NCBI GenBank assembly: GCA_002270565.1
Contig: NQMI01000097.1
Span: forward strand, 118,921 to 182,920
Reading direction: 5' to 3'
Origin: Stenocarpella maydis
Taxonomy: Eukaryota; Ascomycota; Sordariomycetes; Diaporthales; Diaporthaceae
DNA length: 64,000 nucleotides
Made by a program: the position numbers and the translations under genes. Numbering within the stretch: the stretch's first letter is position 1; every line of letters begins with the position of its first letter. Below, piece after piece: positions 10,945 to 21,883 of the stretch. The notes beneath the pieces were generated by a model that was given only the letters and a program-made list of their open reading frames with translations, did not search any database and had not been told where the DNA came from.

Positions 10945-13069
10945 TTACTGACACATGCTGACATGAGACTGAGCCTGCTTCCACTTCGCGTCGGGCTCAG
11001 TCCCAAGGAACGGCTGGGAGGCATCAGGCCCGTGCACCTCCTCGACGTGTGTCGTAGCCACTGCGCCTTGTTTCCTCGCGCGCCATTTGCAGCACTGCCT
11101 GGAATAGTTGGAAATGTCAGTCGAATTATTCCGCCCCGGGATGGCATATCAAAACGTACCAAATCCCCGCGGCGACACAGACAATGAAGGCACCGCCAAG
11201 GCCAGCTGACAGCCCAATGGCGAGCCTCTTGGACTCGTCAGACATGCCCTTGTACTGGTCCTTGGCGTCGCCAATGACACCAGAGACCCCACCCCCGATG
11301 CTAGACCCGTCCGTTGCGGCAGGAGGCACATAGGAGACGGGGCTCCCGCTCGACCCCTTCAGCTTCTGGACAGCTTCTCCAAAGGCAGCAACGGCGGCGA
11401 TCCTCGCGGTCGTCGCCGTGGCAGGGAAGACAGGGGCCTCTCCCTCGGCCACCGAGACGATCGCGGTCGACGTGGTGGTCACCTGGGCCGTGCTCTGCAG
11501 AGAGGCTGGGCAGTTCCTCAGGCCCGCCGACTGGCAGACAATGTTCGTGATGGTGACGACGCTGGTCACCTCCGTTGCGGTGAGATCGGCACGCTCGGCG
11601 AAAAGGGCGGGTGCTGTCTGCCTTGCCCCCACGGATGATGCCGTTGCGGGAGCATGGTTGATTGCGCAGGCCGAGTAGAGAGTGGTGTAGTAGATTTGGA
11701 CGTAAGTATTAGGCGTCGGGCCCCATTTCTCCTCCCTGAACTGGACGAATGCCCCGGCCATGGCGCCGAGGCCGAACTCGAAGGATTCGACCACGGGCAT
11801 GAGGCAGCCCTCGTCCCTTGCGCCCAGCTCTAGGGTCTCCGGCGTGGTGATGTTGGTAGTGAACTGCGCCAGGTCGGTGTACACCGTTGTCGATGCGCCG
11901 GCGGCCAGTTTGATCAAGTCTTTGCCGAGGTCTTGCGACATGTTCAGGCCGGCGGTGACGCCCAGGCGGATGGCCGCGTCGAACACGACACCGCTTGTGC
12001 CTACAGTCACCGGGAGAAACTCGAATGAACCGTCTGTGCTGCGAGATCCTCAGCGATGTCGTGATAGGAACGAAGGTCACTGTATGGAAGACTCACACCG
12101 TGATCTCCGACACATCACTGCCGAACATTGAAATCTGCAGTGCCAGGCCGTCACCGAATTTAACATGAACACCAGTGCTGATGGTAACCTCACTGCTCAC
12201 TGTCAATAGTAATTCAAGCGTTATGACAACGCCAACCAGTTGGTTCCCAACCTTGATTCCGGCCGGTTGGTACCACCCGGGGGGATATAAATCGACTTTG
12301 AAGGTCTGCCCTGCTTCCAACGTGGCCTCGAGCTCCAGATACATCTCCAGGTCATCAAATTCGAGGTTCAGAGTTGTTTCCGGGATGTTGGTCAGATTCA
12401 TCTCAAAGTCCACATCGAGGGTCGGAAAGGAGTATGCACTCCAGTCGATATCGAGATCATCAACGTCACCGGTTTGGAAGAAAGTGGCAACGTTGTCACC
12501 GACAGTGTCAGTCACATTGTCGGCAACAAACTGTGACCAGTTCTTGAATTGGTCCCAGGCTTCGATGCTTATGTTCTGGACCTCGGGCCAGAATTGATCG
12601 TGAAACTTTATGAGCTCCTGGGTGAAGTTGAAACCGCCATCGACAACCAGGCTTGCATAAGCTGTGCCCTTTACGTAGCAGCTGACGCATGCTATAGATA
12701 TAGATCCACTTTGTGGTTGAGAGGGAGAAGTTAGAATCCAGTCATAGTACCAAACACCAAGTCAAAAGAAAAGAACAAAGGGAGGGGTAAGGGGAATGAT
12801 AGAACAACTCACTAGCTGAAGAACGTTGCGTCGTTCCAGATCAAGTCCAGAGACCCATTGGTCTTGTAGAGTTGAGTGTCCGAATCCCTTTGCTTTAGAC
12901 CTGCAGTTACCAGATCTCTTTGTAGCCCTTGCAGAGCCTCTTGGTCAAGAGGCGTTGCATCACGATGAATGTCGAGAACTTGCACTGGAGGCGATGGACT
13001 CTTGGGAATTCCACCGACAAATTCCAGAGCAAGTGCCACGACTGCGGCGTACGTCCAATGAACATTCAT
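10945..13069 (-). CDS. Secreted/single-pass membrane protein of unknown function
   Basis: Four exons: 13069-12813, 12708-12097, 12038-11160, 11098-10945. Introns are 104, 58 and 61 bp with good GTGAGT/GTACGT donors and CTGAC-type branch sites; all phases close, giving 633 aa. The N-terminus (MNVHWTYAAVVALALEFVGG) looks like a signal peptide. The large extracellular part is beta-rich with alternating hydrophobics, several N-glycosylation sequons (NWSQ, NVTD, NLTN, NITT) and scattered cysteines. One transmembrane helix (~563-583, AIGLSAGLGGAFIVCVAAGIW) is followed by a basic stop-transfer CCKWRARK and a ~45-residue cytosolic tail that only appears once the last intron is removed. I do not recognise the family. 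The layout resembles large fungal secreted proteins of DUF type, but this is not shown. A surface or sensor role is only inference. Confidence 0.75.
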
Positions 13070-13590
13070 TCTGGTTGGTCTCAAACAAAGACTCAGGAGT
13101 AATTCATCCAAGCCCGATCGGAGAAAGGCTGAACAGACCGTATAAAAAAAGAAAGGGCTCCGACGACTTCAAGCAGCCGCCGCCGTCCTAAGTATTATAC
13201 CAACATGTCTGGAAATTGCGGTGCCTCAGGAATGTATCAGCTGGATCCTTCGGCCGGGATGTGGATATGGTGCGATGTGACAATAGGATTGTCTGAGTTG
13301 ACGCCGTTTTGGAACCAACTGCATAATTGCGCCGCCTCACGTTCCATCCCGGACTCAGCTCTCGCACCTGTGCCGCACACATGCATACAACTTGCCTTGA
13401 CTCGCACCCCCGAGACTCCTCGGCTCTCCAGATTGAGAAGGTTGTTCTTTTTTGTGTGTTAACCCCGGCACCAACGCGTGGAACCTGATACATCATTGCG
13501 AAAAGCTGAAGCACGTCTGATGCTGCTGGTTAAGAGTAATACGTAATTGAACCCCCCCGCCCTTCACTTCTCAATTGTCGAGTCCCCGGA
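13070..13590. other. Intergenic
   Basis: Presumed promoter of the membrane-protein gene. No gene seen; a C-run occurs at 13553-13562. Confidence 0.5.
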
Positions 13591-13666
13591 ACTAGCTTCT
13601 AATTAAGTACCTTTATCTTCAACGGTAAATTCCATATCTAAGGAGGTACTTTTATTTTCTAGTAAT
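13591..13666 (+). repeat. Diverged direct repeat, copy A
   Basis: A 76-bp segment starting ACTAGCTTCTAATTAAGTAC. It aligns without gaps to 14811-14886 at about 78% identity by eye, mostly transitions. The two copies lie 1.22 kb apart and bracket the remnant at 14063-14665. Confidence 0.75.
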
Positions 13667-14062
13667 CAAAATGGAGTCCTATATGGTGCTGGGTAGTCAG
13701 GTGGTACACTTATACGTTCGTAGCCGTGATATGTTGTTGCCTCGCAGCTGCTGCCTGGTTGCCTACCTACTTAGGTACTCAACACAGAGTATCGCTAGTG
13801 AATTCACAGTGGCGGGTGGGTGTGTACGGAGCAGGCGAATAGTATGGTAAGGTGAGTCTTCGTGTTTTCGCCTTCACCTCCCTTCCCATCCTTTCCATGT
13901 TCTTTAATCAGTCCGCACTCTCTGCGTGCTCCCTCGAGCTTTCCTCCGCCCTCAATGGGGCATCAATTCCTCGGAAAAAACTATTATTCAAGTATTTATC
14001 AGCTAACAGAGAGCTAGTTCCACCAAAAGCTTTCCGGAGATATCTGTATTGGCTGCCGAGCG

Positions 14063-14665
14063 TTGATTCCCAACCACCTAATTATTGGCGGGCAAGGCGG
14101 ACTCTCGACACTGGTCTACCGTCAAAATGACCCATCACATCCAATACCTCTCATCTCTCCATTCTGCAAGGATCCGAAACACCATATAAAGTCGGAAAAG
14201 TCTGCTCCATGCCTACATCCTTTTGTTGATCCCCCACCGCTAACCCAGCCCAATGTTCACTTCTTATTTGCGTCGCTAAATGATATCCGCTCGATACAGA
14301 TATTCTACCGCCCTGGAGACGAAAGTCTCCATACTAGAGGTATCTTACTCAGCTATGGAAATGGCGGGCAAAGGGCGCTAGGGGAATGCCGCATCTGCGA
14401 GGACAGCCAGAAGATTTATGAGATGCCGACGTCATTTTGCTTTGTCAACCGGACAAGTATTCAACCTTGCAACGAATCCAGAAGCACCATCAGTGCCTAT
14501 CCTATTATTGCTATCGGAACAGCCTTTGTCGAACCTGCATATAGAAGGGAAATCATCTTGGTGGAAATGGACGGGACCGGGATTGTGTTGGAGAGAATGC
14601 TTCGTATGGGAGACGCGCTCCCTGATCTTATCCGCTCAAGACACTCTCATTCTTACAAGCCATAG
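14063..14665 (+). pseudogene. Decayed remnant of an unidentified fungal gene
   Basis: An open frame of ~200 codons without a convincing start. Its middle reads FASLNDIRSIQIFYRPGDES, then RGILLSYGNGGQRALGECRI, then a short C-terminal part. The 'G.ll.Y.nG.qRaLGqCR' pattern recalls a domain seen in many fungal proteins of unknown function. Upstream coding-like text (about 13985-14110, ending YWLPSVDSQPPNYWRARRT) lies in another frame, so the gene appears frameshifted and truncated. Because the repeats flank it, it may be a captured or transposed fragment. Expression is doubtful. Confidence 0.35.
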
Positions 14666-14810
14666 CCCCTCTCCTATATTCCCTATCACCAATGATGTTA
14701 CTGCTTCCTCAAGGGTTGCCTTAACTGAGTTGCGATCCTGCTGCAATCTTTACTCTGACAACAGATGCTATTCACAGAACGGTCCCGCACCCCATCTCTT
14801 AAATCCTAGA

Positions 14811-14886
14811 ACTAGCCTCTAATTAAGTACCTTTTCCTTCAACAACGAATACCATATTTGGGGAGGCCTTTCAGTTTTCTAGTGAT
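14811..14886 (+). repeat. Diverged direct repeat, copy B
   Basis: Gap-free partner of 13591-13666, same orientation. Confidence 0.75.
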
Positions 14887-15159
14887 AACTGCATCGATAT
14901 TGTTTCATCTCGGTTAAAATGATAGAAAGGGAAGCAATCTATATAAGCATAGTGGATGCCCAAGCACTCAACCCGTTCCCGTTTCAACAAGGTCGCGTAA
15001 GGAATGGCAGTTTCCCGTTTAAGTCAGGACAATCAGGGAAATAAGAGCAACATGATCAGGATGGAGTGGCCACTACATCCAACGCAACCCAATCACCTCC
15101 GCCAGGCGAAATTCTTGGCAGCACACCCAACGACGACTGGATGTTTCTGCTAGCTCAAC

Positions 15160-15965
15160 CTAGTTGACCCAGCCCTGAAGACGCTGCGAGATGTCGCTGA
15201 CGTAGTCGTCAGTAGCTCCCAAGCCGTCACTGAGGTTGTCAGGGTTGACACTGCCAGAGTTGTACTCGCGAAGCGCAGGGTAAATGGACTCAGGGCTCCA
15301 CTTATCACCCCAGTTCTGGAGGTTTGCCTTGTAGTGCCGGGTGCCACCGACAACCATCAAAGTGATTTGGTCCTAAATTTCTTAGTCAGTCTTTCCTTCT
15401 AATAGGGCAAGACGGCAGGGGTGGCTAATAAATTTACCTGGCTCAGGCCCGTCTGCCCGGGGAATCCAGGGCAGTCAGAGCACTGCATGATACCAGCAGT
15501 AGGGATACCGTCAGGGCTGAAGGTCGTCTGGACGCCGACATAGCCATGACTCTCTGGATGATATTAGCTGCTGCTTGAGAGTACCTAGGTAGAACGAAAC
15601 GTTCCCGGGAAGTTCTCACCCTGCATAATGATACTGAGGATGACGCGCTCATCGACGCCGATCTGAGCCGCCTCGCGAATGGCGACGTTGATCCTTCCAA
15701 GGTCATCCGCAGTGCTGCCGGTAGAGAGGATGGAGTTCTTGTTGAGGTCAAACAGGGCGTCGAAGGTGGACACCCAGGTGTTCATGGCAGGGAAATTCTG
15801 CCACGGGCCGGAGTAGAACTGAGGCGCGGCCTGGATGCTGACTTCGTCAGTCGCGTTCTTGGGCAAGAACTCGACGGCCCTGTGGGTAGGGTTTGCAGGG
15901 ACTGCTGCGGCGAGGGAGAGAGGGATGGCGGCAACGAGGCCGAAGAGAGTGATCTGGGAGAACAT
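15160..15965 (-). CDS. Secreted lysozyme-like (SLT-fold) enzyme
   Basis: Three exons (15965-15620, 15553-15438, 15372-15160); introns of 66 and 65 bp; 224 aa. A signal peptide spans about residues 1-20 (MFSQITLFGLVAAIPLSLAAA), possibly with a short propeptide. The core has the soluble-lytic-transglycosylase pattern: a helix AIREAAQIGVDERVILSIIMQ runs into Glu116-Ser (ES-HGYVGVQTT), then GIMQC, matching the 'ES...GLMQ' signature of family-23-type lysozymes in which the Glu is catalytic. The first intron splits the catalytic Glu codon. Two cysteines follow (MQCSDC). The rest (ALREYNSGSVN..., DYVSDISQRLQGWVN) matches fungal secreted relatives. Likely substrate is peptidoglycan or chitin-like glycan, which is inferred; it may act against bacteria. 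Confidence 0.8.
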
Positions 15966-18242
15966 TGTGGTGGTTTGAGGGGCTTTCAGCGAGAAGATCT
16001 CTAGATAGTGTGATGGATGGGGTCTTGAGGCTATCTTGAAGATTCAACAACACTCGGCACGGGAGACGGCAAGCTCTTTAAATACTTTTCTCATTGAACA
16101 GTTTATCTGGCGGCTTGCCTCTCTTCCGTACCACCTGTGAGTGTTGGCCAATCCCCGGTGTTCAAGCCTCCCATATCCAACAAGTCCTGGCTGCGCGCTG
16201 CAACATGGGTTGGTAGAGAAGCACTTGCCTCAAGCTGGTAAGGGCTCACTCAGCCTCCATGATTGAGTAGAAGGCTTTCGTCAAAATATCGGCATGCATA
16301 CATTCGCTAGCGGAGATTGTTTGCGATGGTTGCACTACACTACCTATCGAATACAGTATGATGGTGATGATCTCGAAAACGAGCATGACTAGCTCGAGGG
16401 CACATGTCCCGTCAGGGACTCCGGTGAAGATGCCACGCGAATGTGACCTTGATGTTCCACTGCCCCTGCTAGACCGCCACCAGATTTGCTTCCCTCGCCG
16501 ACAAGGCTGGAAGTTTCTGTCAGGCTAGGCCCTCACCGATATTTTCTACCCCGCAGCCATGTGCATCCTTCATACCAAGCCAAACTTCGCAACAAGATCT
16601 CCTTCCACTCTAGCTTTGTGTGATTTGGAATCGTGTCGATCATTATTGCGGGCTGCTGTCACAACAAACCCCCACAGAGTGTGGATAGCCCTTCAGCTCA
16701 AGGCACTTGGGAGATTTTGGTGTCGAGTATCAATAGGCCGTACAGTCATCACTGTCTAATGGCTTCGTCGTATGTTCGTGTTCATACAGGCAATACGTTA
16801 GCTAGAGACTTAGGATATGTGTTGGAGATGAAACAAGTAACCAGTTCAGTTCAACCCCTATGTAATTGCAGGCTCAATTCTACAGTAATCAGCCTTGGCT
16901 TTTGTATTGGAATACCTAGGTACCTGAACGGCCAAAAGGATTCTTCGGTAGTACCTAGGCAGGCCAGCAACGCTCAGAGTACATATTTACTGAGTCAGCC
17001 TGGTGCTGGGCCAAAACCGTTGCAGGTGACGTGTCGAGTGAGGAGGTACTGCTTTTGGGGGGGGGGGGTGTGTTGAGGACGTAGACAAGGCGAAAGCGTC
17101 TGGAGGTGATAGTATCACAATGAGGCATACGTCCTGAGAACTTAGTGACCCCCACATCCCGCATGGATTAGGGTGTGACAGCCAATACTAGTATTGTCCT
17201 AATCCGGAAACCTACCTAGGTACACTACAAGACTCTTCCCAAAACCAGACATGCAGATGATCATCCTCAGTTAGCGGCTTATTCATTCCTCATCACCTCT
17301 CACTTCTGACACCTCACTTCACCTTTCCCGAGAGAATGGTTTGAATTACTCAGCACATTACATAGTCTAAATACTGGTACCTGGCATGATCAGCACAATC
17401 TGACGACCCATCCTGCATAAATGCCCGTCGGCATTTGAAAATTTTCCGGGGATTGCTGCGGCTGAGATCCCAGGAATTCTACGGTTGGTGTACTTTGCTT
17501 GACGTGCCCACGCTCCAGGCATGAGCAGGCTGTCAGGCTAGGTCGGGCTCGATGGTTACACAAGCATCTATCGGAACCGTAGCAACTGCTAGTAAGGCGC
17601 TGAAAACTCTAGACCAACTAGTGCATCCACTAGAGCGCGATCTATTGCCATGCAGTGTAGAAATTCTTCTGAAAAATTGCTGATAAATGATGTTATATTG
17701 TTGTGTGACTTGAAAAGTGTTCGGTTATTCCTCTTTTCGCAACAGAAGGGGTCATCACGTAAGACCAGTCTACTTGGTTAGGTAAAACGTCAAGGGGGTT
17801 GGTTATCTGAAGAAGCGTTAGCTTTGACGGAAATTTTAGAACTGATGCCACCGATCCTTTCCGAATCAAAGCAATGGGCATGATGTTGGTCTTTGCTGTA
17901 AGTTGCGGGCTGCCTGAGAAATTACGGTTAGGTATCAACCATCGTGAGCCTGTTGTGAGCCTCCATCTGCTTTAGATTATTCATATTAGTTTGAAAGGAG
18001 GGTCATGAATTTCATTGTGATCTAGGTGGGTGGTCTCGGTAGTTGGTGTCACACTCGAACCCATACCACCCGCAGCTGCCTCCAGATATCCTCTCCCCTG
18101 TAATGACTCCATTTCGGATAACTCCCTCGGAGTATCTAAAAGACGAGCCTTATGATAGTACATGAGCATTCCTCCAGATCCTCTGCCTCTTCGCTAGGAG
18201 AATGTTTCGGGCCCTGCTGAGTGGACTCTCATGGGATGATGC
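15966..18242. other. Intergenic, 2.3 kb, no gene modelled
   Basis: Only short frames were seen on both strands. The stretch carries several copies of the palindrome TACCTAGGTA or close variants (16911-16924, 16951-16960, 17211-17224) and a G-run at 17057-17067. Confidence 0.5.
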
Positions 18243-19322
18243 TCAGAATGGGATATCCCGTGGGTTCTCCAGGCATCCTTGAAATCCCTTGCAATCATGT
18301 AGAGATGAGCTGCTAGAGGAGGTCTTGAATTCCAAGCTGACTTTAGTACTCTCCGGGACCTTGAAAAGATGTGCGTACTTCTCATCCTCCAATATGTCAG
18401 CCAGCAGCGATTGCTTCTCTGGATCCCAGTTTTGCATCATGTCAGCGGTGAATCCTCGACTGTGCATTACCTCCTCCATCTTTGCGACTGCCAGCCTAGC
18501 CCAGTACATTGCATCATCTGCTTCACCAGTGACGGCCAACTTCTCGTAGACGTGTAGCCAACACACCCATGGTATAGGCGGAAAGGTAAGGTACTTGCTT
18601 CCGTCCTTCTCGAGTTCTTGGTAGTCGACTTTGCCCCAGCGGACCTGGCTCCACAGCCACTCTGTTGCCAGGATGATCCACTGAGTACCGGCGAGATTGT
18701 GGCAAGGCAAGAGTTCGTCGTCAGACATGAAGCCGTCAATGGGCTTCTCGATGGCAGAAAAGGCGTGAATCACCAAAGGGGTCACTTGAGCAGCGGCATG
18801 GACTCGTGCAGCGAAAGCGGAAGCGTTGGCATACTGGCCGCAGGTCTGTTGGCTGGGTCGCTTGCTCTTCTTTGGGGTAACGAGAGCGTGGCGCATGCTG
18901 TCATGCCAGCCGGAGATGCTTTGCAATGCACGCATTTGCCTTCCTCGGTAGTCTTCGATTGTTTGAGTGACGGGGCGCTGCTTGGATGCTGAAAGGAGTC
19001 GCACGAGCTTATCCTGGGCCTCGTGGTCGAAGGGGATTTGCTTTGCGATCTTCCAGATGAGGTCGGCGAGCTCGAGCATCCAGTTCAAGACTGGTTCCTC
19101 CTTTTCACCATCTCGAGCCGGTCGATTGCCAGTCATAATAGCATTGAGACATGCTGCGGCTTCCTCGAATGGAAGCTTGATGTCAGGCTGCAGGTATTTG
19201 TTGATGTTGAACATCATCCACTCGATGGGCCACTGGTCGTCATCGTTGTGACGAGTGTCGATGACGAGGTTGAGATGGTGCTTCTTGAGACTCTGACTAT
19301 TCGCAGGAAGTGAGAAAGCCAT
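18243..19322 (-). CDS. DUF3632-type fungal protein
   Basis: Single exon, 359 aa, from the ATG at 19322 (MAFSLPANSQSLK); sequence upstream in frame begins only from a non-ATG codon. Soluble, largely helical, no signal peptide. Features include WPIEWMMFNINKYLQPDIKLPFEEAAACLNAI and WMLELADLIWKIAKQIPFDHEAQDKLVRLLSASKQ in the N-terminal half and WLHVYEKLAVTGEADDAMYWARLAVAKMEEVM in the C-terminal half. This is the pattern of the ascomycete DUF3632 family, whose function is unknown. A Ser-run lies near the C-terminus (TSSSSSSLHD). Members are usually expanded and variable between strains, which fits this accessory neighbourhood. The family assignment is from memory of its motif pattern. Confidence 0.7.
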   Translation of the reverse strand: MAFSLPANSQSLKKHHLNLVIDTRHNDDDQWPIEWMMFNINKYLQPDIKLPFEEAAACLNAIMTGNRPARDGEKEEPVLNWMLELADLIWKIAKQIPFDHEAQDKLVRLLSASKQRPVTQTIEDYRGRQMRALQSISGWHDSMRHALVTPKKSKRPSQQTCGQYANASAFAARVHAAAQVTPLVIHAFSAIEKPIDGFMSDDELLPCHNLAGTQWIILATEWLWSQVRWGKVDYQELEKDGSKYLTFPPIPWVCWLHVYEKLAVTGEADDAMYWARLAVAKMEEVMHSRGFTADMMQNWDPEKQSLLADILEDEKYAHLFKVPESTKVSLEFKTSSSSSSLHDCKGFQGCLENPRDIPF

Positions 19323-20193
19323 CGCGTCGGTTGGGAAACCGACAACTATGACGAGTCTTAATTGGTGAGGGTTGTTGTCGCTGCATTCGAGGTTTGGGAA
19401 GAGGTGGTAGAAAGACAAATAGAGTTGTGCTGGTCGGGGCCGGTGCTGGACCTTTTGTACTTTGAAAGTCTCTTTGGGTTGTCACTCAGAAAGAGCAACA
19501 CGTTCAATTCACCTGTTACTCTTGGGCCAATAGTTAGGATGGAATCCGTTTGCCCAGTGACCCACTTTGGTAGCAGTCTTGATGCCTCTGAGCAATCACC
19601 GTAACGACCACAAATCTCCCAACCTTTCTGGACTGGCCGTCGATGACCCGGTCAATGTGTTGTACCTTTCCAGAACGACGTTATGGCGCATCCCAAGAAC
19701 AAGAGCCCCCAGAGAACCTCCACAAACCCGCACAAGATGACCGACAAGACCCATGGGGCTTGCGATGAGGTAAGTATGGCCGGTAGTAACCATCGCGAGA
19801 AGTCAAGTAGTGCACCCAATACCCACACCCACAACACCCACAACTAGACAATCATAGCACCCACACCTAGAACACCACCCCAGTAATCCAGGACACCTAC
19901 TCTTATCAACCACGCCTACATCACTAAGGCCCTACAAATAAGATCAAAGTATCTTTAAAGGTGACATGGTGGAGTGTGATGCTGCCTATAAACTTATCTG
20001 CGCATGTAAAGCGAAAGATCCAGAATAACTGGCTAACTACCTAGTATTAATTCCGTCTTAGACATACCTAAAAGTAATCCATTGTCAAAATTGTTCCGCA
20101 TAAAGTATTACTGTATATGATTCTACCTAGATACGACTTCTTGTCGATAGCCGACGAATGTAATGCCGGAGAGAGGAGCTAGTAATGATCCCT
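19323..20193. other. Intergenic with CCCACAC-rich tract
   Basis: Around 19812-19880 the + strand is a degenerate run of CACCCA/CCACAAC units. The rest is AT-richer toward 20100. No gene seen. Confidence 0.5.
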
Positions 20194-21883
20194 TCAACTT
20201 GGCCGGGGTGGGAACGAGAGTGTGCTATAGACCGACTTTCGCCTCTCAGTCGCCAAGTTCCCGTCATCCCATCTCCTTTGCAGCATCTGCTTCCTTATCC
20301 TCCTCCTGTTACGGATTTGTGCCTCCATAGTCCGCCTCTCCCTCCCGTGCCGTGGAGCCTGCATCTGGGAGCTACGTTTTGTTCCGTTCGATTGACCCGG
20401 GATTGCCTGGAGGATTATGCTCAGTCGCTTACAATGCAGCATGAGAAAACTCCTGTGAGCCAAATTATTTTTACAACTCGTTGGAATCGCATCGTAGCCA
20501 AGGAAAGCACCAAGCAGGGCTCCCGCGAACGCAGCATTTGCCTGTGCCGCGCCGCCCTCGCGAATAATGTGGTCGATGCAGTCTCTAAACACTGCTCTAC
20601 GCACATCAACGCCGTTGCCTCAGCGCTCGATGAGGGCCATGGCAGAGCGGAGACAGAAAATCCCGGCGCCCAGGCACTTCCATACATCTCCACGGTCCCC
20701 ACTATCGTCGAGGTGCAGTTCTTCCAGTGACTGGACGGTCAAGAGCCGGCTGAGCTCAGAAGCGTTGTCTACTGCATAACTCGCCGTGGGGTCGCTGCCA
20801 TCGGTTCCTTGATTTAGGCTCCCCCAGAAATCTAGGTGACTTTTGCATCTCTGAATCAGCGGGTTGATCTGGGACTCTCTTTGTACTTCGCGGCGTAACA
20901 GCCCACGAAGCAGCATAACGGCGATGGTGGCAGATAAAGTGCAACGTGCATCCACATGGGTGAATGTGCAGTTCTCAACTGCCCGGACTATACCCCAATC
21001 CGCTGTGTCTCCGGCAGCGACTGGTTCAAGTTTGGTCAGCCCCTGAGTTTTGTGCGAAACGCGGTGCTTCTTCTTAGTGAGTTGGGAAACAATCATCATA
21101 ATTGTAGCTAGAAACATTTTGGATCGAATTCTTACAGGCTGCTACAGGATGAATTCTTACAAGCGAAGCATTCGATCCATTTCTATTCCCGAGGCCACGG
21201 TCCTGAGCTATCCATCGAGCCAGCGCAGCCTGTTTGGCGCTGTTATAGTATGCTCGGCGGTCAGCTGCAGTGCCTGGCGGTGGCAAGTAATTGACGGATT
21301 CCACGATGTCTTTTGTCGGTTGCCCCAAGTCGATCGGAAGCGATCCGATAGCCTGGTTCCCATCGCGCGACAACCGACGGAGCCGTATGCCGAGGAAATT
21401 GGTAGTTCTATCGTGCAAAAGACTGAAAAGAGAGCAGAGCGCCATCTCGGTGACTTCCGACCAGTCTCCATCCTATCATCGCTCAGAGTTAGCTTCAGAC
21501 GAGCCGCATAGATGTCGGCGGTGATCACACTGAGCTGCCAGTCCTTTGGCCTCGAGTTTTGATTTTACCAGTGGATGAGCAATTTGCAAAACATTGGATC
21601 ACGGCCATCTCCCGACGTATCATGCCGCTGCATTTCTGCCGTTGTGAGCCGGAAGCTGCTTACATTGTATTGCGCCCGGTGATCATCTGGATAGTGGCGC
21701 GTGAGTAATTAAATCGGCTTTGTAGCTTGCCCGGATCCTACCAGGATAACCAGTCTGAACTTCGTCCCTGGTGAGACCATTGGTGTAGATCCCAAGCGCG
21801 TCGGCCACGGCTGACCCGACCATCATGCCCACGATACGATTCTCCGCATCGTTGGTGCTGGTATTACTAGAATCCGCAGCCAT
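20194..21883 (-). pseudogene. ADP-ribosylglycohydrolase (ARH/DraG-like), broken
   Basis: Pieces appear in order on the minus strand. The N-terminus (from ATG 21883) reads NRIVGMMVGSAVADALGIYT and LTRDEVQTGYPG. A middle piece reads DWSEVTEMALCSLFSLLHD, then GSNASLVRIHPVA, then THVDARCTLSATIAVMLLRG. The C-terminal piece reads DVWKCLGAGIFCLRSA, then IIREGGAAQANAAFAGALLGAFLGY. These are the family landmarks, but they sit in different frames, and a TGA interrupts the C-terminal piece just after ALIER (near 20618-20620). The metal-binding motif W-T/S-D-D-T-D reads W-S-E-V-T-E, and the distal D-A-D-T-N motif reads A-A-Q-A-N, so both magnesium sites are lost. ARH enzymes remove ADP-ribose from proteins. 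This copy cannot do so. Confidence 0.75.
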
